The notes under the pieces: model-generated
Database searches by the model: none
What the model saw: the letters and a program-made list of their open reading frames with translations, nothing else
What the model was told of the DNA's origin: nothing
Made by a program: the position numbers and the translations under genes
Part shown: positions 52,915 through 60,600 of the stretch, piece by piece
How the letters are laid out: every line of letters begins with the position of its first letter
Position numbering within the stretch: position 1 is the first letter of the stretch
DNA from: an uncultured Muribaculaceae bacterium
GTDB taxonomy: Bacteria > Bacteroidota > Bacteroidia > Bacteroidales > Muribaculaceae
DNA length: 60,600 bases
Assembly: GCA_910583675.1 (NCBI GenBank)
Contig: CAJTYH010000015.1
Span: forward strand, 1 to 60,600
Reading direction: 5' to 3'

Positions 52915-53826
52915 TCAATTCTGCTCCATCAGGCGGCGGAAGAGAGTGGGGCTTTGGCCGGTTACGCGCTTGAACAGGCGTGTGAAATGGGCAGGGTATT
53001 CAAAACCGAGCCCGTAGGCGATCTCGTTTATGTCATTGTTTGTTACGGTGAGACGATGCTTCGCAACTGAGATGACGTGATTCGTGATTATCTCCTTTGC
53101 CGTGGTGCCTGTTTCTTTCTTTATAAGTTCTCCGAAATATCCTGGCGAGAGGTTTACGCGATCGGCAAAGTATGCCACCGAAGGCATTACGTCGGTAGTT
53201 CCATTGGGCGAATATACCTCCTTGAGATCCTTCTCGAATTGTGCAACCACGTCGGAGTTGACTTTATGCCGGGTGATGAATTGACGGTCGTAGAAGCGGT
53301 GGAGGTATTCCAACAGCAACTGTATGTTTGCGGAAAGGAGGGGTGCCGAGTGGTGATCTACTGAATGCCTGATTTCCTGGCCTATCTTGCCGAGGCAGTC
53401 CAGGAATATGCCACGTTCCTCGGATGACAGGTGCAATGACTCCATCTGGGAATAATCAAAGAATCCGAAGGATGCTATCTTTTCGGCCAATGGCGTGCCG
53501 TAAATTAGATCGGGATGGAATATGAGGCCGATGGGTGATCCGTTTCCGGAGGCGGGTTTGTCGTTGACCACGTCTATGACCTGTCCCGGGGAAAAGCTTA
53601 CTACTGTTCCCTCCTGATAGTCGTAGTTCTTGCGTCCGTAACGTATGGAGCAGTTAACCCCGTTTTTCAGGAAAATGGCGTATATTCCGTATTCAAGACG
53701 CACATTGTTAACCTCATTGGTGGCATCTTTCATGTCAAATACGTTGACAAGCGGATGATATGTCGGCAGACCGTGCAACTTGTTGAATGCATCAATAGAG
53801 TTGAGATTTACAGTTTTCAGTTCCAT
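52915..53826 (-). CDS. AraC-family transcriptional regulator
   Basis: A 303-residue protein. The N-terminal part (about 1-190) is a cupin-like sensing domain (NGVNCSIRYGRKNYDYQEGTVVSFSPGQVIDV). The C-terminal 100 residues hold two HTH motifs (VMPSVAYFADRVNLSPGYFGELIKKETG and DINEIAYGLGFEYPAHFTRLFKRVTGQSPTLFR). The second is the conserved AraC signature. It lies 100 bases downstream of a GH78 gene in the same direction. A regulatory link to that gene is possible but not shown. Inducer unknown. Confidence 0.93.
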   Translation of the reverse strand: MELKTVNLNSIDAFNKLHGLPTYHPLVNVFDMKDATNEVNNVRLEYGIYAIFLKNGVNCSIRYGRKNYDYQEGTVVSFSPGQVIDVVNDKPASGNGSPIGLIFHPDLIYGTPLAEKIASFGFFDYSQMESLHLSSEERGIFLDCLGKIGQEIRHSVDHHSAPLLSANIQLLLEYLHRFYDRQFITRHKVNSDVVAQFEKDLKEVYSPNGTTDVMPSVAYFADRVNLSPGYFGELIKKETGTTAKEIITNHVISVAKHRLTVTNNDINEIAYGLGFEYPAHFTRLFKRVTGQSPTLFRRLMEQN

Positions 53827-53925
53827 GGAGCTAAGTTATTCAATTATCAGGAGATATATGCAGTCATCCACAATAAGGGTAGGAATGTCCGTAAAATGAT
53901 AAAGTTGGTGCAATGTGAGGTGCTG

Positions 53926-56199
53926 TCAGCGGCCTTTAAGGAGGATAGAGTGCCTGCCGGGCTGTAATTCTACTTCGATGTCACCATTTTCAATGCGTTT
54001 CCCGTGTATGTGATGTCCGTCGATTTCCAAGGTATACCTCTTCCCTTTGAATGGGAGCACGACTTGGGCTGTGGCTCCTGAAGGTATTTCCACCTCCATG
54101 GAAAACAGTCCTTCATCCTGCCTCAAGGATGCATTGACCGATCCGAGGATGGTGGGCACCTTTATGGCGGCGTGTTTTAGATTTCCCGTTTGTGGCTTGA
54201 TACGTAAGCGTCGCCATCCGGGTTCGAGAGGTTCTATGCCCATGAGTTTTCTGACGATTATGTTCGCGGGAGCGGCTCCCCACGCATGGTTCCAGTCAAG
54301 GTTTGGCTTGAACTGCCTGTCCCATCCTTCCAGTGTGATGGTGGACCCGAGCCTGATCATGTTCCACCAGCTGCGTTCACCCTTTGCAGTCAGCAGTTCC
54401 AAGGCATAATCATCCATTCCGCCGTCGTAAAGGGCATCCAGAAGGAATTGTGATCCGTAGACGCTGCATGCCATCCCTCTTGATTTGATGTGGCTGAGGA
54501 CTTTTGCCTTGTACTTGTACGGTACCATTCCGAAGGCCATAGGAAACATGCTCGCATGCAGCGAGAAATGTTCCGATCCTATGCCGTCGCGATAGGCTCC
54601 ACGCTTCTTGTCCAACAGCAGGTCGTTGACAGCGTCCTTTACCTTGGAAGCCTCCTCGGCATAGAACAGGGCATCATCCGGTTCTCCCAATGCACCGGCG
54701 ATCCTGGCCATGAGTGTCAACGCCTGGTAATGGTAGGCATTGACTACGGTGTTATATTCCAGCAATTCATATCCGTCGGCCTCGCCGGGCTGTTCTTTCC
54801 CTATGCCGAGCGCCCCGCTCTGTGGCCAGTCCACAATGTCGCGTATGCTTTCGCCGTAATATCCGCACGCTTGCAGCATCTCTTTCGTCTGCTTGCCGGT
54901 TGTGGTGCTTATCAGGTTGTTCGGCTCTCTCAGCCCAGTAAGGGTGCGGGCTTTCAGTATCTCGTAGTTCTTCCGCAACAGCGATGCGTCCCCTGTATAT
55001 AGATAGTCGTTCCATGCCATCAGAGGTGCCTGTAGTATCCATTCGGTAGGCCATGTGGCATTGCGGCACAGGTAGTCCACGCTGTAGCGGGCGATGGTGT
55101 ATTCGTCGTCCACGCAATAGTGGCTCAACTGGTTTATAAGAGCGTCAGCCTCGTAGGGAATGCGTTCGCGATCCCCGTCCACGTATACGCCGGCGAAACT
55201 GGTGGCGTATATGCTATATTTGCACAGTTCCCATATCCGGTTGAGCAAGCTGTCGGAGGAATGAAAAAAAGAAGCATCCTCATCCCAGGCATAATGCACC
55301 ACATCTCTTTCAAGGCCGATTATTTCAGAATTGCCGGCCTCAATCTCGCAATAGCGGAACGGGAACACTTCACCGACATATTCCGGCATCAAGACCGGAC
55401 GCACGTCGGTGCCATGCGGTTTGATAGCTGAATTGCGCGGATCGCGCCTTAATGCCAGGCGGTAAGTATGCGTACCCTTGGAGACTGGCACACGGTATGC
55501 GGCGTATCTTATGGATGCGCCCGGATGACGATTCACCCTCCCTTCGGAAGTCGAATCCTCCCCAAGATGCACAGTTACAGTGTCGTTGTCCTCGCTCTTG
55601 ACTGTAAGCGAAAGTTGCCCGAAGGCTGCTTTTCCAAAATCGGCAATACGGGTATTATGATCTACGGTTTTGGCGGACACAGGTTGCTGAATGGTCTTAC
55701 GCAACGGATAGCGTGAAAACTCGTCGCTCCAATTTTGTGCGGTTACGAATCCTTTTGCGGGGGCGTAATCGGTAATGGTGCCATCATTGTCGGTAATCCT
55801 TACGGTCCAATAGTAGACTGTGGCGGGGCGCAATTCCTGGCCGCCATATACGATTCCGCAACAGTCCGGATCTGCAACCTCGCCGCTGTCCCATACGTCA
55901 GCCGTCCCTTCACGGAGCAGTTGGGGAGATGTTGCCACAAGCAATCTGTAACCGTCTTGTGAGCTTACACCGGTGGGCAACTGCCAGCTGAAAGCCGGGC
56001 GTGGTGTGGATATGGCCACAGGCTGTAAGAGGTTGGTATTGCCACGTTTCCACTCATCGGTCACCTGCTGCAATGTAGCGGAAGATCGGTGACCGCATGA
56101 ATATACGGTCTCGGTGTCTTCAATCAATTCGGTTCGCAGTCCGGACGGTGCTCCGGCTGTTGCCAGAGCCAGCAACGTTCCCAATATCATAGCTTGCAT
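53926..56199 (-). CDS. GH78-family glycoside hydrolase (alpha-L-rhamnosidase-like)
   Basis: A 757-residue protein with a short Sec signal peptide (MQAMILGTLLALATAGA), so it acts in the periplasm or outside. An N-terminal beta domain (AFSWQLPTGVSSQDGYRLLVATS, the Ig-like start of GH78) is followed by a further beta-sandwich. The (alpha/alpha)6 barrel has YVDGDRERIPYEADALINQLSHY, in which the Glu after PY is the expected general acid, and WILQAPLMAWNDYLYTGD. LEGWDRQFKPNLDWNHAWGAAPANII leads into the C-terminal beta domain (GWRRLRIKPQ). These match bacterial alpha-L-rhamnosidases that trim plant or microbial glycans. Substrate specificity is not certain. No SusC/SusD pair is nearby. Confidence 0.88.
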   Translation of the reverse strand: MQAMILGTLLALATAGAPSGLRTELIEDTETVYSCGHRSSATLQQVTDEWKRGNTNLLQPVAISTPRPAFSWQLPTGVSSQDGYRLLVATSPQLLREGTADVWDSGEVADPDCCGIVYGGQELRPATVYYWTVRITDNDGTITDYAPAKGFVTAQNWSDEFSRYPLRKTIQQPVSAKTVDHNTRIADFGKAAFGQLSLTVKSEDNDTVTVHLGEDSTSEGRVNRHPGASIRYAAYRVPVSKGTHTYRLALRRDPRNSAIKPHGTDVRPVLMPEYVGEVFPFRYCEIEAGNSEIIGLERDVVHYAWDEDASFFHSSDSLLNRIWELCKYSIYATSFAGVYVDGDRERIPYEADALINQLSHYCVDDEYTIARYSVDYLCRNATWPTEWILQAPLMAWNDYLYTGDASLLRKNYEILKARTLTGLREPNNLISTTTGKQTKEMLQACGYYGESIRDIVDWPQSGALGIGKEQPGEADGYELLEYNTVVNAYHYQALTLMARIAGALGEPDDALFYAEEASKVKDAVNDLLLDKKRGAYRDGIGSEHFSLHASMFPMAFGMVPYKYKAKVLSHIKSRGMACSVYGSQFLLDALYDGGMDDYALELLTAKGERSWWNMIRLGSTITLEGWDRQFKPNLDWNHAWGAAPANIIVRKLMGIEPLEPGWRRLRIKPQTGNLKHAAIKVPTILGSVNASLRQDEGLFSMEVEIPSGATAQVVLPFKGKRYTLEIDGHHIHGKRIENGDIEVELQPGRHSILLKGR

Positions 56200-56295
56200 G
56201 AGAGTGATTCCTATCAGTCGTTATTATTCCGTAAAGATACCAAATTACTTTTGAAAAGTCCCGATTCCACATATGACAAATATGCGGTCAGGGTG

Positions 56296-56326
56296 TTGCG
56301 GGAACCGTTTTTTTGGTGTACCTTTG
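56296..56326 (+). promoter_or_regulatory. tRNA-Arg promoter
   Basis: TTG (56296-56298), a 20-base spacer and TACCTTTG (56319-56326), 26 bases before the tRNA. Confidence 0.75.
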
Positions 56327-56351
56327 CCAAAGGTTTGATAAAAGACGTCAA

Positions 56352-56423
56352 GCCCCGGTAGTTCAACGGATAGAATAGAAGTTTCCTAAACTTTTGATAG
56401 CAGTTCGATTCTGCTCCGGGGTA
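56352..56423 (+). tRNA. tRNA-Arg (anticodon CCT)
   Basis: A 72-base tRNA with acceptor GCCCCGG/CCGGGGT (first pair G-U) and discriminator A. The anticodon stem-loop GAAGT-TTCCTAA-ACTTT gives anticodon CCT (reads AGG). The T-arm is AGCAG-TTCGATT-CTGCT. CCA is not encoded. The next gene starts 100 bases downstream on the same strand. Confidence 0.93.
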
Positions 56424-56523
56424 CTCGATTTTGTTTATATGGAAATTGCCGTTTACTTTCCCGTAACCGGCAATTTTATTCTGATAATAATTTATTCGCT
56501 GAATCTTGAAGGCTGCAGACTGG

Positions 56524-58551
56524 ATGCGTGTTACTTTGATCGGGGCTTTGGCCTTGATGGTGGCGGCATGCGCTTCGATCGGCCGTCCTGAAGGGGGGCC
56601 TCGTGACGAGACCCCTCCTGAATTCGTAAGGTCTAATCCGGCTCCCGGTTCAGTCAACGTGAACCGTTCGCGTGTGGACATCCTGTTTGACGAAAACATA
56701 AAGCTGGAAGACATTGCGAACAAGCTGGTGATATCGCCGGCACAGAAGCAGAACCCGGCGGTAAGTTCCAACGGACGCCGTATTTCTGTGGAACTTCGTG
56801 ATTCGCTGCAGGACAGCACCACATATACATTTGATTTCTCGGATGCGATCCGTGATCTGAACGAGGGAAACATCCTCGACGGTTTCGCGCTTGATTTTTC
56901 CACCGGATCAACTATTGATACACTGGCTATTTCCGGGATGGTGTTTGAGGCGCGTAACCTCGAACCTGCCCAGGGAATGGTGGTGGGTGTCTATTCCAAC
57001 CTTACAGACACGACGCTGACGAGCCTCCCCCTGGAACGCGTGGCCAAGACCAACCAATACGGTCAATTCACCATCCGTAACCTGAAACCGGGAACATACC
57101 ATCTTTTTGCCATAGATGACCGTAACCGCGACTGGCATTGGGATCGTTCTGAAAACATCGCTTTTTCTTCGGTTACCGTCAGTCCGTCGGTGGAACCTAC
57201 TGAGGTGACTGACACTCTCTTGGCCTACGACGGATCGGATTCCATCGTGGTGCGTACCGCCTATCGTTATCTTCCGGATGATCTGTTGCTTACATGGTTC
57301 AATGAAAACTATAAGCCGCAATACCTGCGCGATTATGAGCGAACGGACAACAGGCGGGTAACTTTCAAGTTCGGGGCATTGTCGGATTCATTGCCGGACA
57401 TAACTGTGATCAACGGACCCAAGGCCGGTCGGAAACTTGCCGATCTGTCGGTAATAGAGGCGCGTGAGGGATTGGACTCGTTGGTCTACTGGCTGCGCGA
57501 CACGGTGCTTGTCAATCAGGATTCGTTGCTTGTGCAAGCCCGTTACCTGCGTACTGACACCCTTGAGCAGTTGTCCATGACAACTGATACGCTGAAGCTC
57601 TTCCTAAAGGGCGCCGGACGCAAGAAGAAATCGCCCGAAAAGAAAAAAGATGGCTCGGACACCTTGCCTCCTCCTGTGAAACTTCTTGAATTCAAGGCCT
57701 TGTCTCCGGGGCAGCAGGAGCTAAACCTTCCTGTGAGTTTCGAGGCTGCAGAGCCAATTGAATTCATAGATTCCACCGGGTGGCGTCTGGAGGTCGCGGT
57801 TGATACGCTATGGAATCCCGTGAAGGAGGCACACCTTGTGCAGGACAGTGCCATGGTGCGCCGTTACAACATTGATGTGAAGTGGAGACCGGGTGCCCGC
57901 TATAGGTTTACTGCCGACTCTCTCGCCATAAGAAGCATATATGGTGAGTGGATAAAGGATTTCAAGCATGAATTCACGGTGAAACAGCCCGAAGATTATG
58001 GGAACATAATATTCGGAATAACGGATATCGGTTCCCTGGGACTGCCGGATTCCGCCACTGTGGTCGTTGAGTTGCTTGGCAAGAACGACCGGCCGATACA
58101 GGCAAAGCCCGTGGATGATTCGGGAGAAGTGGTATTCGATTTCGTAACTCCTGATACATATTATGCACGTGCGTTCGTAGACCGGAATCATAACGGGATA
58201 TGGGATACTGGAAATGTGGCAACCTTCATGCAGCCCGAGGACGTGTATTATTATCCCAAGAAGATAACGTTGCGCAAAAACTGGGACATAGATCAGGAGT
58301 GGAGCCTCCTGGAGACGCCGGTAGACCTCCAGAAGCCCAACGACATAAAGAAGAACAAGCCCAAGAACCGTGGCAGGGATGAAACCGGCGACGGGGAATA
58401 CGGAGAGGACGGGTATGACGAGGAAAGCGACTACGATACTTTCAATGAACAAGGCTCATGGGGTAACGGCTCGCAGTACAACAACGCACCCCGTCGCAAC
58501 AATAATTCCACCCGTGGTCGTGGTGGCGTGAGAAATGCAAGGAACTATTGA
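56524..58551 (+). CDS. Ig-like domain lipoprotein (SbsA-type N-terminal domain)
   Basis: A 675-residue lipoprotein from ATG 56524 (MRVTLIGALALMVAACAS, lipobox VAAC); the TTG at 56506 is not needed. It begins with the Bacteroidetes pattern GRPEGGPRDETPPEFVRSNPAPGSVNVN, then ILFDENIKLEDIANKLVISP, the SbsA Ig-like domain. A carboxypeptidase-regulatory-like segment follows (GQFTIRNLKPGTYHLFAIDDRNRDWHW), with a second copy of that pattern near the end (VVFDFVTPDTYYARAFVDRNHNGIWDTG). The tail is low-complexity, acidic then Asn/Arg/Gly-rich. The family is common in Bacteroidetes and sits at the cell envelope; the role is unknown. Confidence 0.85.
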   Translation: MRVTLIGALALMVAACASIGRPEGGPRDETPPEFVRSNPAPGSVNVNRSRVDILFDENIKLEDIANKLVISPAQKQNPAVSSNGRRISVELRDSLQDSTTYTFDFSDAIRDLNEGNILDGFALDFSTGSTIDTLAISGMVFEARNLEPAQGMVVGVYSNLTDTTLTSLPLERVAKTNQYGQFTIRNLKPGTYHLFAIDDRNRDWHWDRSENIAFSSVTVSPSVEPTEVTDTLLAYDGSDSIVVRTAYRYLPDDLLLTWFNENYKPQYLRDYERTDNRRVTFKFGALSDSLPDITVINGPKAGRKLADLSVIEAREGLDSLVYWLRDTVLVNQDSLLVQARYLRTDTLEQLSMTTDTLKLFLKGAGRKKKSPEKKKDGSDTLPPPVKLLEFKALSPGQQELNLPVSFEAAEPIEFIDSTGWRLEVAVDTLWNPVKEAHLVQDSAMVRRYNIDVKWRPGARYRFTADSLAIRSIYGEWIKDFKHEFTVKQPEDYGNIIFGITDIGSLGLPDSATVVVELLGKNDRPIQAKPVDDSGEVVFDFVTPDTYYARAFVDRNHNGIWDTGNVATFMQPEDVYYYPKKITLRKNWDIDQEWSLLETPVDLQKPNDIKKNKPKNRGRDETGDGEYGEDGYDEESDYDTFNEQGSWGNGSQYNNAPRRNNNSTRGRGGVRNARNY

Positions 58552-58615
58552 CGGAATCAGCCTGTCGCCATATCGTCAGATATATTTTCCGATAAACTAA
58601 AGCATTGTAGTGAAA

Positions 58616-59479
58616 ATGACCGCCGATCTTATTCAGCAACCGCAAATTTGGCAATTGCTAATGGAAGCCGGCCCGGCAGGGCTGGCCGCGGTGGCTTTTT
58701 CACCCTACGAGAACCATTCAATGATTTTCGAAGAGCTGCGTTACGGAGATGAGGAGGATGGATTACGAGGATTGGAAAACGTGATCTACGACAATTCCTG
58801 GTTGCTTTCCGATTTCAGCAAGGTGAGGATGCTTTATGACACATTGCGTGTCCTCCCGGTTCCTGACACGGACGATGATGCGGCATGCGACATATTCCGT
58901 CGGGTGTATTCCGCACAGGAATTTCCCGGCAGTCAGGTCGTGGTAAACCATATTCCGGAACAGGATATGGCCATATGTTGGGAAATACCGGGCGATGTCT
59001 TGAATTTTATCAGGCGCACATTTCCGTGCGTATGCATGGAACATCCGATTGTGCCGCTTTGCAGGTATTTCAGTGCCAAGCATCCGGTGAGACGTAATGG
59101 CAAGACACTTGTTAACCTGCGAGGCAAGCGCCTTGACATAATCGTACTTGGAGAGCGTGCTCCGTTGGCGGTCAGCTCATACCGCATGGAGGAACCTATG
59201 GATGCGGTATATTACATCCTCGCATCCAGGGAGAACATTGGGTTGCCGGATACTGATGAGATAATGATCGCCGGTGACCGCATCACGCGTGCGGCAATTA
59301 CCCCGATATTGAGGCGTTACGTGAAGTACGTTATGCCGGCCATATTTCCCTCGGTGATGTTCCGTGCGGGAAAGGCATCGCTATCCGCACCCTTTGAACT
59401 GATTGTGTCGCCGCTTGTATCGCCGGCGAGATCTGTTGTAAACTACGATTCGACAAAGACTACTGAGACATGCGAATAA
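58616..59479 (+). CDS. DUF3822-family protein
   Basis: A 287-residue protein from ATG 58616 (MTADLIQQPQIWQLLM); a GTG 6 bases before is the alternative. The sequence (FSPYENHSMIFEELRYGD, an actin-like or RNaseH-like fold start, then HIPEQDMAICWEIPGDVLNFIRRTFP) fits the Bacteroidetes DUF3822 family. These genes are often found directly before rsmD, as here, where they overlap by 10 bases. The function is not established. The overlap suggests coupled translation with the methyltransferase. Confidence 0.75.
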   Translation: MTADLIQQPQIWQLLMEAGPAGLAAVAFSPYENHSMIFEELRYGDEEDGLRGLENVIYDNSWLLSDFSKVRMLYDTLRVLPVPDTDDDAACDIFRRVYSAQEFPGSQVVVNHIPEQDMAICWEIPGDVLNFIRRTFPCVCMEHPIVPLCRYFSAKHPVRRNGKTLVNLRGKRLDIIVLGERAPLAVSSYRMEEPMDAVYYILASRENIGLPDTDEIMIAGDRITRAAITPILRRYVKYVMPAIFPSVMFRAGKASLSAPFELIVSPLVSPARSVVNYDSTKTTETCE

Positions 59480-60027
59480 TAAGAGGTAAATACGGGCGGC
59501 GCCGTTTCGATGTGCCCGGTAACATAACGGCACGTCCTACAACTGACTTTGCGCGGGAAAACATATTCAACGTGCTTGAAAACATGGTGGATTTCGAGGA
59601 GGATGCTCCTGTAGCGCTGGATCTCTTTGCAGGCACCGGGGCAGTCTCGTTCGAGTTCCTGTCACGCGGATGCTCCCATGTCACCTCCGTGGAAAAAGCG
59701 ACGACGCAGGCTAATTTCATACGGAAGGTGGCTTCCGAGCTTGGAGCCGCACATGAGCATACGCTTGTCAAGGGGGATGCGCTCCGATACATTGACAGTA
59801 CCCTTGCCTCGTATGACATAGTGTTTGCCGATCCTCCTTATGATATGCCCGGATTTGCCGATATTCCGGAAAAAGTATTAAATTCGCGGTTGCTTCGTCC
59901 CGGATCCATATTCATAATAGAGCATTCGCGCAAGCATGATTTCTCGCATTTGCCGCATTTCTACGACCATCGTGCATATGGTTCCGTGAACTTTTCGATA
60001 TTCCTTATATCGCAGGACGAGGATTAG
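59470..60027 (+). CDS. rsmD: 16S rRNA (guanine(966)-N2)-methyltransferase RsmD
   Basis: Methylates G966 of 16S rRNA in the small-subunit head using S-adenosylmethionine. The 185-residue protein starts MRIIRGKYGRRRFDVPGN, the usual beginning of RsmD. It carries RPTTDFARENIFNVLEN, the SAM motif ALDLFAGTGAVSFEFLSRG, then VTSVEKA and the catalytic motif FADPPYD. Length fits the family. Start ATG 59470 lies inside the DUF3822 gene. Confidence 0.94.
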   Translation: MRIIRGKYGRRRFDVPGNITARPTTDFARENIFNVLENMVDFEEDAPVALDLFAGTGAVSFEFLSRGCSHVTSVEKATTQANFIRKVASELGAAHEHTLVKGDALRYIDSTLASYDIVFADPPYDMPGFADIPEKVLNSRLLRPGSIFIIEHSRKHDFSHLPHFYDHRAYGSVNFSIFLISQDED

Positions 60028-60056
60028 ATTTTGCAAAATAAGAACTCTCTACCTTA

Positions 60057-60572
60057 ATGATCAAATATTTCACACCCGAACATACAGAAAAGGAGAAACA
60101 GATATATGTTTCCACTGTGGGCTATGAGGAGATAGCGCCGGGGGAGGAATATCCTTCAAGGAATCATCCGGAGGGATATTACTTCGATCCGTCGGTCGGG
60201 CGTGTGATCGATGAATATCAGATAGTCTACTTCGTTGACGGCAGAGGCACCCTTAGGCTTGGGAATGAATCCTTTGAGATTCCATCCGGTAGCGTGTTGA
60301 TGCTTCCGCCATGCATGTGGCACAGTTATTTCCCGGACAAGTCAACCGGATGGAAGCAATACTGGATCGGCTTCAAGGGGGAATTCGTGAATGACTGGCT
60401 GAGAGTTCCGTCGCTATCCTCCGGCAATCCGTTGCTCCGGGTAGGGCTTAATCCTGAGATACTTGCATTGTTTCACAAGGCGGTGGAGATAGCGCGCCCC
60501 GACTCCAATATAAACCTTATTGGAGGACTTATAATATATCTGGTCACATTAGTGTCCACTGAAAAATCATAA
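60057..60572 (+). CDS. AraC-type ligand-binding (cupin) domain protein without HTH
   Basis: A 171-residue protein with the N-terminal sensing domain of AraC regulators: RVIDEYQIVYFVDGRGTLRLGN, then FEIPSGSVLMLPPCMWHSYFPDKSTGWKQYWIGFKGEFV and a helical linker (NLIGGLIIYLVTLVST). It stops with TAA at 60570-60572, where the DNA-binding half would normally begin. A neighbouring frame stays open to the end of the window, so the gene may be frameshifted; the continuation lies outside. As it stands it would be a sensor domain without DNA binding. Confidence 0.65.
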   Translation: MIKYFTPEHTEKEKQIYVSTVGYEEIAPGEEYPSRNHPEGYYFDPSVGRVIDEYQIVYFVDGRGTLRLGNESFEIPSGSVLMLPPCMWHSYFPDKSTGWKQYWIGFKGEFVNDWLRVPSLSSGNPLLRVGLNPEILALFHKAVEIARPDSNINLIGGLIIYLVTLVSTEKS

Positions 60573-60600
60573 GAGTACTTTGAAATTGTTGAAATTCAAT

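Overview
The window comes from a member of the Bacteroidales, most likely of the Muribaculaceae or a close relative. Promoters follow the Bacteroidetes pattern (TTG or TTTG about 19-20 bases before TAnnTTTG) and are seen upstream of serS, metY, the sigma factor gene, gyrB and both tRNAs. The genes also fit: an UpxY-type antiterminator heading a polysaccharide locus, C-terminal sorting-type domains on large secreted proteins, a GH78 glycosidase, a DUF3822-rsmD pair and many lipoproteins. Assignment is from gene content only.

Layout. 1-1569 is the end of an integrative element (5' part of a tyrosine recombinase and a multi-HTH protein) that abuts the 3' end of mnmE. 1570-5717 holds mnmE, a membrane-anchored nuclease and a large TPR lipoprotein. 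5718-6343 holds a candidate small RNA and a coding remnant. 6344-9639 is a leftward gtrA-gtrB-membrane protein cluster whose first gene begins at a run of nine C that puts its only usable ATG out of frame. Divergent from it, 9748-24384 is an exopolysaccharide locus: long leader, upxY, an initiating sugar-phosphate transferase, wza, wzc, wzx, two polymerase-like genes, a GT6 and a GT11 glycosyltransferase, two GT2 enzymes and a pyruvyltransferase. The GT6-GT11 pair is the set of activities that builds ABO-type epitopes.

24452-36208 holds serS with four 23-base-period palindromic repeats at its promoter, two large secreted beta-rich proteins, two small lipoproteins and a frameshifted relaxase remnant next to tRNA-Ser. 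36445-41264 holds a GNAT-like protein and the leftward metY-metX-hom operon. That operon has a leader peptide rich in Met codons, a long hairpin and an alternative pairing, the logic of a ribosome-controlled attenuator.

41467-52793 is housekeeping: an ECF sigma factor, ilvE, an HD-domain protein, gltX, the Kdo transferase, argR, gyrB and rnr. 52915-60600 has an AraC regulator, a GH78 rhamnosidase-like enzyme, tRNA-Arg, an Ig-like lipoprotein, a DUF3822 protein, rsmD and the sensor half of an AraC-type regulator.

The strongest candidates for something new are the methionine attenuator (40970-41264), the blood-group-like glycosyltransferase pair (19391-21053), the C-tract switch before the gtr-like operon (9538-9640), the repeats at serS (25854-25938) and the small RNA (5979-6164). 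Long stretches without a gene: 5718-6343 (sRNA and remnant), 9640-10129 (divergent promoters and leader), 23177-23484 (coding remnant), 25799-26236 (repeats and two promoters), 40971-41466 (attenuator) and 41971-42571 (two promoters, hairpins and a small ORF).
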